Assembly (NCBI GenBank): GCA_021816775.1
Contig: JAKAXA010000015.1
Coordinates: 18,002-82,001, forward strand
Length of the DNA stretch: 64,000 nucleotides
Source: Pseudomonadota bacterium
GTDB lineage: Bacteria > Pseudomonadota > Gammaproteobacteria > Steroidobacterales > Steroidobacteraceae
Direction: 5' to 3'
A model generated the notes under the pieces. The model saw nothing but the letters and a program-made list of their open reading frames with translations. It did not search any database and was not told where the DNA came from. Below, piece after piece: positions 10,357 through 23,660 of this stretch (position 1 is the stretch's first letter; the number at the start of each line of letters is the position of its first letter). A program made the position numbers and the translations under genes.

Positions 10357-10383
10357 ACGGATCCTTTCGTCCGGGCGGCCCCA

Positions 10384-11403
10384 TCAGGCGGCCTGTTCCA
10401 TCTCGGCCGTGTAGCGGCCGCTGCTCGCGAGCCCGTTCAGGCGCGCGCGGCGCGCGAATTCCTGCTGGGCGGCCTTGAAATTCGAGCTGCGCCCGCCCCA
10501 GGCGGCGAGTGCCGTCTCCTGCAGCGCCCGCCCGTAGCTGAAGGTCAGCGACCAGGGCAAGGGCCCCGCGCGGTTGATCAGCGACAGGTGCAGCGTCGCC
10601 TCGGTGGGCGACTGGCCGCCGGAGAGGAATGCGATGCCGGGCACCGCCGGCGGCACGTGCCGCTTCAGGCAGCGCACGGTGGCCTCCGCGACCGCCTCGG
10701 GGGCGGCACGATGGGCGGCCTTCTTGCCCGAGATCACCATGTTGGGCTTCAGAACCATGCCCTCGAGATAAATGCGGTGATCCTGCAGGCGCTGGAACAC
10801 GCGGCTCAGCGTCGCGTCCGTGACCTCTTCGCAGCGCTCGATGGAGTGATCCCCGTCCATCAGCACCTCCGGCTCGACGATCGGCACGATGTCGTTTTCC
10901 TGGCACAGCGCCGCGTAGCGCGCGAGCGCATGCGCGTTCGCCTCGATGGCGAAGGCGGTGGGAATGCCGGCCGCGATGTCGATGACGGCACGCCATTTGG
11001 CAAAGCGCGCGCCGAGTTGCCGGTACCCGATGAGCCGCTCGCGCAGCCCGTCGAGCCCCTCGGTGACGGTCTCGCCGGGGAAGCCGGCGAGCGGCTTGGC
11101 GCCCTGATCGACCTTGATGCCCGGGATGATGCCATGCTGCGCAAGGTATTGTGGGAACGGCGTGCCGTCGGCGGTCTTCTGCCGGATGGTCTCATCGTAC
11201 AGGATCACCCCGCTGATCGAGTCCGGCGCGCCCGGGGCGGTGAACAGCAGCTCCCGGTACGCGCGCCGGTGCTCCTCGGTCGAGTCGAGCTTGATGGCAT
11301 CGAAGCGCTTGCGGATCGTTCCGGTGCTCTCGTCCGCGGCCAGGATCCCTTTGCCCTTGGCGACCATCGCCTGGGCAGTTCGAGCAAGCTCACTGCGATT
11401 CAT
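10384..11403 (-). CDS. class I fructose-bisphosphate aldolase
   Basis: GKGILAADESTGTIRKRF, IPGIKVDQGAKPLAG, VLKPNMVISGKKA, GIAFLSGGQSPTEAT. Confidence 0.95.
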   Translation of the reverse strand: MNRSELARTAQAMVAKGKGILAADESTGTIRKRFDAIKLDSTEEHRRAYRELLFTAPGAPDSISGVILYDETIRQKTADGTPFPQYLAQHGIIPGIKVDQGAKPLAGFPGETVTEGLDGLRERLIGYRQLGARFAKWRAVIDIAAGIPTAFAIEANAHALARYAALCQENDIVPIVEPEVLMDGDHSIERCEEVTDATLSRVFQRLQDHRIYLEGMVLKPNMVISGKKAAHRAAPEAVAEATVRCLKRHVPPAVPGIAFLSGGQSPTEATLHLSLINRAGPLPWSLTFSYGRALQETALAAWGGRSSNFKAAQQEFARRARLNGLASSGRYTAEMEQAA

Positions 11404-11544
11404 GACGTTTCTCCGCGACAGAGTGGTTCGGCCGCGCGCGCCGGGGGTCGGCCTCGCTTTGCTGCGCGCCACGAGGGCCGCAGGATACCAAATGACCCGC
11501 CGAGGCGGCGCCCGGTTCCGGACACCGCTTGGTTCGCAAGCCAA

Positions 11545-11567
11545 ATAGTACTAAACTAGTCCTAGTT
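11545..11567 (+). promoter_or_regulatory. candidate operator/promoter upstream of the SUF regulator
   Basis: AT-rich imperfect dyad atagtactaaactagtcctagtt in otherwise GC-rich DNA, 16 bp upstream of the Rrf2-family start codon. Confidence 0.45.
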
Positions 11568-11582
11568 CCAGAGGACGACCCC

Positions 11583-12068
11583 ATGGTCCGCATCAGCCGG
11601 CTTACCGACTACGCGACGGTGCTGCTCGCCGTGCTCGCCGCTCAACCCGAGCGAGTGCAGACGGCCACGGCGCTCGCCGAACAGACGCACATTGCCGCCC
11701 CGACCGTGAGCAAGCTGCTGAAGCAGCTGCAGCGGGCCGGCCTGGTGACCTCGACCCGCGGCCTGCACGGTGGCTATCAGCTGGCGCGGCCGGCGACGCA
11801 GATCAGCGCGGCGGCCATCCTCGATGCGCTCGAGGGGCCGGTCGCGCTCACCGACTGCTCGGTGGGGCACGGGCACTGCGGGATCGAGCAGAGCTGCCGC
11901 GTCGGGCACGTGTGGCAGCGGCTGAATCTCGCCATCCGGCGCTCGCTGTTCGACGTGAGCCTGGCCCAGCTCGCGGGCATCGACCCGTTCCCGATCCGTC
12001 AGCCGGCGCTCGAGCGCGACCTGAAGGCGGCCGTCATCGCCGCCCCGCTGCGCATGCCGAACGCCTGA
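11583..12068 (+). CDS. Rrf2-family SUF-system Fe-S cluster regulator
   Basis: [18 protein letters not shown], three conserved cysteines ([14 protein letters not shown]); heads suf operon. Confidence 0.9.
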   Translation: MVRISRLTDYATVLLAVLAAQPERVQTATALAEQTHIAAPTVSKLLKQLQRAGLVTSTRGLHGGYQLARPATQISAAAILDALEGPVALTDCSVGHGHCGIEQSCRVGHVWQRLNLAIRRSLFDVSLAQLAGIDPFPIRQPALERDLKAAVIAAPLRMPNA

Positions 12069-12091
12069 TCCACTGCATCGGTTTACCGCCC

Positions 12092-13537
<1,446 letters not shown>

Positions 13538-13554
13538 TCTTCAGGGTCACATTC

Positions 13555-14300
<746 letters not shown>

Positions 14301-14304
<4 letters not shown>

Positions 14305-15587
14305 GCGCGGCGGTGTTGACTCGCCTCAGGGATGAGTACGGCGCGGCGCGCGCGGCGCTGCCGGGAAGCGTCATCGACGCGCGCCGGCGCAGCGAGGCGA
14401 TTGAAATGCTCTGCGCGCAGGGGCTGCCGGCCGGGCGCGAGGAGAACTGGCGCTATACGAACCTGCGCATCCTAGATCGCGCACGCTTCACCCCCGCGCA
14501 GCCCTCCGCCGAGGCGCTGCCGCCCCTGCCCGAGCCGCTGAGCGGATTCGCTCGCTATGTATTCGTCGACGGCCGGCTGCGCTCGGGCGCGACGGCACCG
14601 CACGGCGTCACGGTGCGCAGCCTGCTGTCGGGCAGCGCGGCCGATGGCACATGGCGCCTCGCCTCGGAGCTGCCGGAAGCGCGCCTGGCTCTGCTCAACG
14701 AGGCGTTCGCCACCGACGCGGCCTGCATCGAAGTACGCTCTGAGGCCGCCGGCGCGGGCATCGAGTTGGTGTTCCTCGCCGCCGCCGGCGCCGACAGCGG
14801 CGCATCGTATCCGCGCGTGCGGCTTGCGCTCGAGTCCGGCGCCCGGCTGACCGTGGTGGAGCGGCACGTCGGGGTCGGTGAAGCCCCGACTCTGGTCAAC
14901 AGCGCCGTGCGCGTTGAGCTCGCGCCCAACGCGCACCTCACCCACTATCGCCTGCAGCACTGCGCAGCGCGCACCGCATGGTTCGACACGCTGACGGCGG
15001 AGCTCGCCGCCGATGCGCGCTACGACCTGCTGGCGGTAGGCACCGGCGCGCTCGCCTCCCGCTCGACGGTGCACGCGCGGCTGACGGGCCGCGCCGCGCA
15101 ACTGGCATTGTCGGCCGCGGCGCTCGGTGCGGCACAGCAGAGCCAGGACATGTACGCCCTCAGCGAGCATCTCGCCGCACGCACCAGCACGGTGCAGACC
15201 TTCCGCGGCATCGCCTCGGACCGCTCGCGCGTGGCCTTCAACGGCAAGATCGCGGTGCGCGAGCAGGCCGCAGGCACCGACTCGCGCCAGTCGCTGCGCG
15301 GACTGCTCGATGGCGCGCAGGCCGAGATCGACCTGCGCCCGCAGCTGGAGATCTACACCGATGAGGTCCGCTGCAGCCACGGGGCGACCGCGGGCAAGCT
15401 CGATGAGAACATGCTCTTCTATCTGCTCTCGCGCGGCATCGCACCCGAGGTCGCCCAGCACCTGCTGAAATGGGCGTTCCTCGAAGACGTGGTCGCGAAG
15501 ATCGAGCTGCCGCAGCTGCGCCGGCAGATCGAGCACGGACTCGTCGGCCGGATGAGCGAGGCGGTCGCCCTCAAGGAGCTGCTGTGA
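14301..15587 (+). CDS. sufD: Fe-S cluster assembly protein SufD
   Basis: EENWRYTNL..., RCSHGATAGKLDENMLFYLLSRGI; overlaps sufC by 4 bp. Confidence 0.95.
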
Positions 15588-16828
15588 ACGCCGTCAGCGC
15601 CGTCGCGGCGCCGTTCGATGTCGAGCGCGTCCGCGCCGACTTTCCCATCCTGGCGCAACAGGTCAACGGTCATCCGCTGGTCTACCTCGACAGTGCCGCC
15701 TCCGGCCAGCGTCCGCTCGCGGTGCTGCGCGCCGTGGAGCGCTACGAGACCCACTATCACTCGAACGTGCACCGCGGCGTGCACACTCTCAGCCAGGCGG
15801 CTACCGAGGCCTTCGAGGGCGCGCGCGAGCGGGCGCGGCGTTTTCTCAACGCCCGCTCGACACGCGAGATCGTGTTCGTGCGCGGCGCGACCGAAGGCAT
15901 CAACCTCGTCGCCCAGTCCTTCGCCCGCTCGCGCTTCGCTCCGGGCGATGAGATCCTCATCACCGGCCTCGAGCATCACGCCAACATCGTGCCGTGGCAG
16001 ATGGTCTGCGAGCAGAGCGGCTGCACGCTCAAGGTCGCGCCGATCGACCGGCGCGGGGAAGTCGACCTCGGCCGGCTCCTCGAGCTGCTCACCGCGCGCA
16101 CGCGCCTCGTCGCCGTGGCACACGTCTCGAACGCTCTCGGCACCGTCGTGCCGGTCAAGCGCATCATCGAGGCGGCGCACTCGAGCGGCGCCCTGGTGCT
16201 CATCGACGGCGCGCAGGCCGTACCGCACAGCGCGGTCGACGTTCGCGAGCTCGGTTGCGATTTCTACGCCTTCTCCGGTCACAAGCTCTACGGCCCGACC
16301 GGCATCGGCGTGCTCTATGGCCGGGAGGAGCTGCTCGAGGAGATGCCGCCGTGGCAAGGCGGCGGGGACATGATCCGCACCGTCTCGTTCGAGAAGAGCA
16401 CCTACAACGAGCTGCCCTGGAAGTTCGAAGCGGGCACGCCGAACATCTCCGGCGCGGTGGGGCTCGCGGCCGCCATGGACTACCTCGAGGGCCTGGGCGT
16501 GGAGGCCGTGGCCGCGCACGAGCAGCGCCTGCTCGCGCTCGCCACGGCCGAGCTCGAGCGCATGCCCGGCATCGAGATCATCGGCACCGCCGCGCACAAA
16601 GCCGCGGTGCTGTCCTTCACGCTGCGCGGCTGCCACCCGCACGACCTCGGCACCATCCTCGACAGCGAGGGCGTGGCGATCCGCACCGGCCATCACTGCG
16701 CAATGCCGGTGATGACCTTCTTCGACATCCCGGCGACGGCCCGCGCCTCCTTCGGCTGCTACAACACCGAGGCGGACGTGCGCGCACTGGTGGCCGCGCT
16801 CGGCAAGGCCCGCGAGGTATTCGGCTGA
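15584..16828 (+). CDS. sufS: cysteine desulfurase SufS (GTG start overlapping sufD stop)
   Basis: YLDSAASGQRPLAVL, FSGHKLYGPTGIGVLYG, RTGHHCAMPVM. Confidence 0.95.
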   Translation: MNAVSAVAAPFDVERVRADFPILAQQVNGHPLVYLDSAASGQRPLAVLRAVERYETHYHSNVHRGVHTLSQAATEAFEGARERARRFLNARSTREIVFVRGATEGINLVAQSFARSRFAPGDEILITGLEHHANIVPWQMVCEQSGCTLKVAPIDRRGEVDLGRLLELLTARTRLVAVAHVSNALGTVVPVKRIIEAAHSSGALVLIDGAQAVPHSAVDVRELGCDFYAFSGHKLYGPTGIGVLYGREELLEEMPPWQGGGDMIRTVSFEKSTYNELPWKFEAGTPNISGAVGLAAAMDYLEGLGVEAVAAHEQRLLALATAELERMPGIEIIGTAAHKAAVLSFTLRGCHPHDLGTILDSEGVAIRTGHHCAMPVMTFFDIPATARASFGCYNTEADVRALVAALGKAREVFG

Positions 16829-17271
16829 TGGACCTGAAAGATCTTTACCGCGACGTCATCCTCGATCACAACCGCAGGCCGCGCAATTTCGGCGCCCTCA
16901 CCGGCGCCGACGCGCAGGCCGACGGGCACAACCCGCTCTGCGGCGACCGGCTCACCGTGTGGGTGCGGCTCGAGGGCGAGCGCATCGCGGACATCCGCTT
17001 CGAGGGCAAGGGCTGCGCCATCTCGACCGCATCCGCCTCGCTGATGACCGAGGCGGTCAAGGGCAAGGACAAGGCCGCCATCCAGGCGCTCTACGAGCAG
17101 GTCCACACGCTGCTGACGCACCAGGAGGCGACCGCGGACGCCTCGCTCGGCAAGCTCGCCGCGCTCGCGGGCGTGAGTGAATTCCCCGCACGCGTCAAAT
17201 GCGCGACGCTGTGCTGGCACACCTTGAACGCCGCGCTCGAGCGCGGCGCGGATGCCGTGACGACGGAGTGA
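16828..17271 (+). CDS. sufU: Fe-S scaffold/sulfur acceptor SufU
   Basis: LYRDVILDHNRRPRNFG, NPLCGDRL, GKGCAISTASASLMTE, CATLCWHTL. Confidence 0.95.
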   Translation: MDLKDLYRDVILDHNRRPRNFGALTGADAQADGHNPLCGDRLTVWVRLEGERIADIRFEGKGCAISTASASLMTEAVKGKDKAAIQALYEQVHTLLTHQEATADASLGKLAALAGVSEFPARVKCATLCWHTLNAALERGADAVTTE

Positions 17272-17280
17272 GCCGCAGCC

Positions 17281-17832
17281 ATGCCTGGTTATGAGAGCGA
17301 GCCGTTCATCGTTGAGCGCGAAGTGCGCGCCGTCATCGTGCCGGCCGGCACCGAGGTCACCCTGCAGCCCGGGCAGTCCGGCTACATCACGCAGGCGCTC
17401 GGCGGCAGCTTCACCGTGTACATCGAAGGCAACCTGCTGCGCATCAGCGGCGAGGATGCCGAGGCCATCGGGCGCGAAGTGGTCAAGCCGCCCGAATTGC
17501 CGCCGAACGCCACCGAGGAGGATGTGCGGGCGCTCGCCTGGGAGCAGATGCGCACCTGCTACGATCCGGAGATTCCGATCAACATCGTCGATCTTGGTCT
17601 GGTCTACGGATGCGAGGTCGAGGCCAACGAGGACGGCACGCGCAACGTCATCGTCTCCCTGACGTTGACCGCACCCGGGTGCGGCATGGGCGAGATTCTG
17701 GTCGACGACGTGCGCGACAAGATTCAACGGATCCCCACGGTGCGCGAGGCGCGCGTCGAGCTGACATTCGATCCGCCTTGGAATCACAGCATGATGTCCG
17801 AAGCAGCCCGGCTGCAGACGGGGATGTTCTGA
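17281..17832 (+). CDS. sufT: SufT (DUF59/MIP18) Fe-S assembly protein
   Basis: CYDPEIPINIVDLGLVYGCEV, LTAPGCGMGEILVDDV. Confidence 0.93.
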   Translation: MPGYESEPFIVEREVRAVIVPAGTEVTLQPGQSGYITQALGGSFTVYIEGNLLRISGEDAEAIGREVVKPPELPPNATEEDVRALAWEQMRTCYDPEIPINIVDLGLVYGCEVEANEDGTRNVIVSLTLTAPGCGMGEILVDDVRDKIQRIPTVREARVELTFDPPWNHSMMSEAARLQTGMF

Positions 17833-18143
17833 TGAGCTGGGTCGACGCCGGCCCCGCGGCGGGCCTCGCCGAGGAGACGCCGCTCGCGGTGGATCTCGAC
17901 GGCCAGGCGGTGCTCGTGGTGCGCTGCGGCACAGACCTCTATGCGGTCGATGACCTGTGCACCCACGACGGCGAGCCGCTCGAGGGCGCCGAGGTCGAGT
18001 CCTGTCAGATCATCTGTCCCCGCCACGGCGCCCGCTTCTGCCTGCGCACCGGCGAGGCGCTCGCGCCCCCGGCGTACGAACCGCTGCGCACCTACGCTGT
18101 TCAGATCACGGACGGCCGGATCCTCGTCGAACAACCCGACTGA
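17832..18143 (+). CDS. Rieske-type [2Fe-2S] ferredoxin
   Basis: CTHDGEPLEGAEVESCQIICPRHGARFCL (CxH...CxxH). Confidence 0.93.
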   Translation: MSWVDAGPAAGLAEETPLAVDLDGQAVLVVRCGTDLYAVDDLCTHDGEPLEGAEVESCQIICPRHGARFCLRTGEALAPPAYEPLRTYAVQITDGRILVEQPD

Positions 18144-18436
18144 GCGGCTGCCTCGAACCCGAGGCCGAGCCGCCGGCCTGCGGCAAGCCAGGCCCGAAGT
18201 CCGATCGAGCACGGCGCTTGGCGGATCATGCCCTTACCTGCGCCCGCGGCAACCGGTCGGCCGGTGCGGTGACGGAACATTGGCGCGAGAACGAACGGCT
18301 GCGCGCGGGAGAGCGCATTTTTTTCGCGCTCGGAGAGATCCTGGCCGGCGCGGCGAGCCCCTGGCGGTGGGGACCGGCCCGTTCCTCACGGAGCATTGCC
18401 GGCGTATGCTCTGTCCCTCCGACGAAAAGGGCCGGT

Positions 18437-19147
18437 ATGAAACAGCAGATCGCGCTTCTCGGGTGTCTCATTCTCGCCGGGAACGTCGCAATTGCAGGGG
18501 TGGACTGCACGAAGGCGCCGTTTGGGGAAAGCGTCGCACAATACGGGCGAGACGAGTTTCAGCTCGGCATGATCTCGCTCGCGCACAACGCCAACGATCC
18601 GTCTGTGCTGCGAGCGATGATGCACCGGATCGACCGGGAAATGCGTGCAGCCTGCCTCGCCAAGTTCGACGGCGAAGAGTTGCCTCGATATGCCAAGCTC
18701 GGTCTGCCGCCCCAAAGGCTGGCAACGGAAAGTGTCGGGTCGATTGCAGCCGTTGCCCTCGATTGGCGCCGGCCGCACCATCGGGGAAGCGGCACCGTTG
18801 CGCCGCATTCGAGCAGCACGAGCGTTTCGGCATCGGCCAATATGCCGGCAGCCTCCGCGAAACCCCACGGGCCGCCCTCGCTTGCGCACATCCACTACAT
18901 GAAGGTGACCGCGAACTTCCCGGCGTGCCCGCGCGAGGTGGACCTGAAGCGGATCCTGACCGCTGCGCTGATCGACAATGCCGCGTGGCCACAGACCGAG
19001 GCGGCCGGCAAAAAACACGGCTGCATCGAGCTTCACGCCGGCGAACGCGTTTCCCGAGTCAGAACCGATGGATGGGGCGGAGTGACCCAGGTCCGGCCGG
19101 CAGGCCACACGCGGGCATATTGGACCGACACGATGGTCGTAAAGTAG
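18437..19147 (+). CDS. secreted hypothetical protein
   Basis: ORF with signal peptide MKQQIALLGCLILAGNVAIAG; no family recognised. Confidence 0.6.
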   Translation: MKQQIALLGCLILAGNVAIAGVDCTKAPFGESVAQYGRDEFQLGMISLAHNANDPSVLRAMMHRIDREMRAACLAKFDGEELPRYAKLGLPPQRLATESVGSIAAVALDWRRPHHRGSGTVAPHSSSTSVSASANMPAASAKPHGPPSLAHIHYMKVTANFPACPREVDLKRILTAALIDNAAWPQTEAAGKKHGCIELHAGERVSRVRTDGWGGVTQVRPAGHTRAYWTDTMVVK

Positions 19148-19665
19148 GCGCAGGGCCCATTTCGCGCGCTCAAATCCCTGCACCCAGGCGCCGAGGCGCC
19201 GTTCTCACCGCAGCGCTCGATCCCACAAGCGGCGGGACGATGTGCCGCCGGTGTCGGGCCACCGGGCGCCGCTTGGAAGACCAAAACAAATCGATCGAGG
19301 GAAGACAACCTGTCGGGGGCGCCTCAAATCGTCATCACCTCAGGCCGCATGCTGTTGCTGGCCGGCGCCGCAATGCATGCCGCCAAGTGTGCCTCGAAAG
19401 CCGCTGGTGCGCGGGCCGCGCTTCGCCGTGGGCAACGTAGGCGCAGAGCCTGGCAATCGTTCGGGCCGCCCGGCACCGGCAACCTCAGCGGCAGCGACAC
19501 GATCAGCAGTTTGCCGGCGCGTTGAAGCCTCGCCGCTGCGGGTCAATTTAACGGTTATCGTGATGATGCAATCCGGGAAGGACCCCGGTCCCCGACCGCC
19601 AGGCTTGCGCCGCGGGCATCCCACCCGATAGAGTGCCCGGCATAATCCGAATTGGGGGGATCGGC

Positions 19666-21249
19666 ATGCGCGGCCTTATTGCCTTCTGCGCCGGTGCGCT
19701 GTGCGGTCTGGCGATCACTCCGGCGTTCGCGGTCAATCTCAGCTGCACCTCGGCGGCGGCGCTGTCAGCCGACCTGGCGGCCCACCGGCTGACCTCGCAG
19801 TCCCTGGTCCGCGCCTACGAGGCGCGCATCGCGCGGATCAATCCGAAGATCCACGCAGTCATCGCCCTCAATCCGCGCGCCATGGCCGAAGCGCGCGCAT
19901 CCGATGCGCGCCGCGCCGAGGGGAACTCGCTCGGGCCGCTCGATGGCATCCCCATCCTGGTCAAGGACAACATCGGCATCGCGGGGCTGCCCACGACCGC
20001 CGGCTCGCTCGCGCTGGCGAACAACGTCCGCTCCGTGAGCGCCACGGTGATCCGCAACCTGCGTCGCGCGGGCGTCGTGATTCTCGGGCGCGCGAACCTC
20101 TCGGAGTGGGCCAACATCCGCTCCGAGCATTCCACGAGCGGCTGGAGCGCCGTCGGAGGTCTCACGCGCAATCCCTATATGCTCGATCGTACCGCGTGCG
20201 GCTCGAGCTCCGGCTCCGCCGCCGGGGTCGCCGCGGGACTCGCCGCTGCCGCCATCGGCACCGAGACCGACGGATCGATCACTTGCCCCTCGGCGATGAA
20301 TGGCGTGGTGGGCCTGAAGCCGACCGTGGGACTGGTCTCGCGCACGGGCATCGTCCCGATCAGCCACACCCAGGATACCGCCGGGCCCATCGCCCGCACC
20401 GTGCGCGATGCGGCCATGCTGCTCACCGCCATGGCGGGCAGCGACCCGGCCGACCCGGCCACCGCCGAGGCCAATGCGCACCGCACCAACTACGTCGCGG
20501 CCCTCAACCCCAACGCGCTGAAGGGCGTGCGCCTCGGCATCGCCGATTTCCTGCTGAAGAACTTCACGCCCAAGACGCTCGCCGTGTTCCATCACGCGCT
20601 CGCGCTGCTGAAGGCCGAGGGCGCGGTGCTGGTGAAGGTCGATGACTATCACCTGGCGCCGATCGAGAAGCACGAAAACCTCGTGCTGCTCACCGATCTG
20701 AAGGCCGACATGAAGCAGTACCTCGCCGGCTCACCCCCGGCGGTCAAGAGCCGAACGCTTGCGGATCTGATCGCCTTCGACGATGCGCACCGGCGCGAGG
20801 AGATGCGCTGGTTCGGCCAGAGTCTGTTCCTCAAGGCCGAGCGCACCCGGGGGCTTGAGGATCCGGCCTACCTCCGGGCGCGCGCAACGAATCTGCGGCT
20901 CGCCGGGCCCGACGGCATCGATCGGCTGCTCAAGGAGCACCGCATCGAGGCGCTGATCTCGCCCACGCAGAACCCGGCCTCGGTGATCGATCTGGTCAAT
21001 GGCGATGCCGGCATCGGCGGCGGCGACAGCACTCTTCCTGCGGTCGCCGGGTATCCCTACATCACCGTGCCGATGGGCCAGGTGCAGGGGCTGCCGGTCG
21101 GCCTGTCATTCATCGGGCCGAAGTGGTCGGAGGCGCGGCTGCTGGGCTTCGCCTACGCCTTCGAGCGCAAGGCGCGTGCCTTCCGGCCACCCACCTACGC
21201 GCCGAACGTGCTGCGCTGGCATCCGAGCAAGACGCTCTGCGGGAACTGA
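19666..21249 (+). CDS. secreted amidase (amidase signature family)
   Basis: Signal peptide; [54 protein letters not shown]. Confidence 0.93.
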   Translation: MRGLIAFCAGALCGLAITPAFAVNLSCTSAAALSADLAAHRLTSQSLVRAYEARIARINPKIHAVIALNPRAMAEARASDARRAEGNSLGPLDGIPILVKDNIGIAGLPTTAGSLALANNVRSVSATVIRNLRRAGVVILGRANLSEWANIRSEHSTSGWSAVGGLTRNPYMLDRTACGSSSGSAAGVAAGLAAAAIGTETDGSITCPSAMNGVVGLKPTVGLVSRTGIVPISHTQDTAGPIARTVRDAAMLLTAMAGSDPADPATAEANAHRTNYVAALNPNALKGVRLGIADFLLKNFTPKTLAVFHHALALLKAEGAVLVKVDDYHLAPIEKHENLVLLTDLKADMKQYLAGSPPAVKSRTLADLIAFDDAHRREEMRWFGQSLFLKAERTRGLEDPAYLRARATNLRLAGPDGIDRLLKEHRIEALISPTQNPASVIDLVNGDAGIGGGDSTLPAVAGYPYITVPMGQVQGLPVGLSFIGPKWSEARLLGFAYAFERKARAFRPPTYAPNVLRWHPSKTLCGN

Positions 21250-21319
21250 CCGGAGTTGGTCGGGTGCGGTCGGCTTCACGCGGCCGCAGGTCACCGGCGG
21301 CAAATGCGGCCTGCGCTGC

Positions 21320-23140
21320 TCATGCGGCCCGGGCGCCCGCCGGGCGACGGCGCGCCCACTCCTGCAGCTGCTGCGCGCCCATGGGTCGGGCAATGAGGAA
21401 GCCCTGACACTCGTCGCACCCGGCTGCGCGCAGCGCCTCCAGCTGCTCGCAAGTCTCCACGCCCTCGGCCACCACGCGCATCCCGAGCGTATGCCCGATG
21501 TCGATGATGGCCTTCAGGACCGTTGCGTCGCGCGGGTGAGTCGCGACGCGCGATACCAGAGACATGTCGAGCTTGAGCGCAGCGAGCGGCAGCCGCCCAA
21601 GCTGGGCAAGGTTTGAATACCCGGTACCGAAATCATCGAGCGCCAGGCGCACTCCGAGGCGCGCCAAATCGGCCACGTGAGCGAAGGACTCCTCTCCATC
21701 TCCCATCACCGCCGTCTCGGTGATCTCGAACTCCAGCAGCTCAGCGGGCACGGCATGGCGCTCGAGCGCCTCGAGGATGCGCTCGACGGTGCGGCGCGAA
21801 CTCAGTTGGGCCGGCGAGAGGTTCACCGCTATGGGGATGTTCGGGCCGGATTGCTCCCGCCAGCGCTTAAGCTGCAGGCACGCCGCATCGATGACCCACT
21901 CCCCGAGCGGCACGATCAGCCCGGTCTCCTCCGCGATGGGGATGAACTCCGACGGCAAGAGGAGTCCTCGGTCGCCGCAGCGCCAGCGCAGCACCGCCTC
22001 CACGCCGCAGAGCCGGCCCGAGCGCACCATGATCTTCGGCTGATAGTGCAGTTCGAAGCTGCCGGCCTCGAGCGCCTCACGCAGCTGCGCCTCCATGCTG
22101 ACTCTGCGCAATGCCGCCTGACGCATGTGCATCGCGAAGAACTGCAGAGGCTGCCGCGCGGACCGGCCCGCATGATGCAGCGCCGCCTCGGCATTGCCGA
22201 GCAGCTCGCCTGCGCCACGGCCATCGTCCGGGCACATCGCGATGCCAATGCGAGCCGTCACGGCGACCGACTGGCCCGACAGACGATGGCTGCGGCCGAT
22301 GGTCTCAATCAGACGCGCCGCTTCACGGGAGACATCCGCAGCCGGACGTTCCGGCAAAGCCACCACGAACTGATGATCGCCCGTACGCGCAACCCAGCCG
22401 CCCGCCACGACGCTGCGCGCCAGCAGGTCCGCGACATGGCGCAACATCGCCTCGCCGAAATCACGGCCAAGACTATCGACGATATTTTCGATACCCGTCA
22501 GACCGAGCGACAACACGGCGAGCGGACGCTGCGTCCCGAGGGTGAGCATGGCCCCCAGACGCTGCTCAAGCGTCTTGCGATTGACGGGCGCGGCCAGGGC
22601 CTCGACGCCCTTGGCCGCGGCCTCCGCCAGGCCATCCGAGTGCAGGCAGTCGCACAGCGGAGGCTCCTCACCGCTCGGGGACGAGGCGTGCATCAGCTGC
22701 GCGCTTGCGGCAGATTGCCCAGCTTCCGTGAGCAGACCGCGCAGCAACTCGACCCGCTCCTGCGCGGAGAACTCTGAGACGGGCTCGATTGCGAGCATGT
22801 CGATCAGCGCCGCGGCGTGCCTGAAGTCCTCGTGCGCCTGGAGGTAGCGCAGGGAAAGGCGCGCCCATCGCCGCAGAAACGCTCCCTGCGCCGCGCTGAG
22901 TTCGCCACAGCGCACGGCGGGCTGCAGCTGTTCGCCGACGCGCAGCACGACCGACGAGTAGGTCGGCAGGCCGGCGACCCGCGCGGCACGGGCGAGCCGC
23001 TGCAGACTCCAGAGCGTGGCGCACGCGTCGCACAGCCCGGCAGCGGGGAACGCCTCGCGTCGCAATTGATGAGTATCCGTCATGAGTGGCGCGAGCAATG
23101 CGACCAGTTCGGGCGCGGGAGTCGGTGCAAGATGGCTCAT
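21320..23140 (-). CDS. tandem degenerate-GGDEF/EAL-domain protein
   Basis: C-terminal EAL domain (FELHYQPKIM..GVEAVLRW.., NLSPAQL, DDFGTGYSN); GGDEF position reads RTGDH. Confidence 0.93.
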   Translation of the reverse strand: MSHLAPTPAPELVALLAPLMTDTHQLRREAFPAAGLCDACATLWSLQRLARAARVAGLPTYSSVVLRVGEQLQPAVRCGELSAAQGAFLRRWARLSLRYLQAHEDFRHAAALIDMLAIEPVSEFSAQERVELLRGLLTEAGQSAASAQLMHASSPSGEEPPLCDCLHSDGLAEAAAKGVEALAAPVNRKTLEQRLGAMLTLGTQRPLAVLSLGLTGIENIVDSLGRDFGEAMLRHVADLLARSVVAGGWVARTGDHQFVVALPERPAADVSREAARLIETIGRSHRLSGQSVAVTARIGIAMCPDDGRGAGELLGNAEAALHHAGRSARQPLQFFAMHMRQAALRRVSMEAQLREALEAGSFELHYQPKIMVRSGRLCGVEAVLRWRCGDRGLLLPSEFIPIAEETGLIVPLGEWVIDAACLQLKRWREQSGPNIPIAVNLSPAQLSSRRTVERILEALERHAVPAELLEFEITETAVMGDGEESFAHVADLARLGVRLALDDFGTGYSNLAQLGRLPLAALKLDMSLVSRVATHPRDATVLKAIIDIGHTLGMRVVAEGVETCEQLEALRAAGCDECQGFLIARPMGAQQLQEWARRRPAGARAA

Positions 23141-23493
23141 GCGCAACGCTGCCAGCCATGCTCCGGGGTCAGCACGAAGGTGAGCGAGCGTCGAAGATCG
23201 CCGACCTCGTCGTACTCCCGCAGATTCATGACCGGTTTGCCCCGCTCGCGCGACAGGTCGAGGGAATACACGCCCTCGAAGAACCAGATCCGTTTCCCCT
23301 CTCTCCATGACCGCCATACCGAATCCTGCCCGTCGATCAGACGGCTCAGGCGGCGCAACGGCGCCGGCAGTTCCGCTGCCGTGTTGATGGGCGTTGCGTT
23401 TACGGGGATGAAGCTGTCCGAACCGAGCAACGAGTCGAGTAATCTGCCCACGCGGCCGGGATGTTGAACCGTCCGCAATCGTTGAGTTTCCAC
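23137..23493 (-). CDS. hypothetical protein, 4-bp overlap with downstream EAL gene
   Basis: 118-aa ORF translationally coupled (ATGA-type overlap) to the EAL gene. Confidence 0.55.
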   Translation of the reverse strand: METQRLRTVQHPGRVGRLLDSLLGSDSFIPVNATPINTAAELPAPLRRLSRLIDGQDSVWRSWREGKRIWFFEGVYSLDLSRERGKPVMNLREYDEVGDLRRSLTFVLTPEHGWQRCA

Positions 23494-23660
23494 GTCGTCC
23501 TGTGTGCGCCGGAGCCATCGCGGCTCGGGTCGTCGGTCAAGGTGAAGGGCGAAGCGTGGGCCCGGCAGGATCTGGCCGCGAAGAGTCGGCGGCAGCGGGT
23601 GACGCGAGGCTGCGTCCTGAGGCGCACACGAGAGTGTGGGTGTGCGAGTTGTGATTAATC

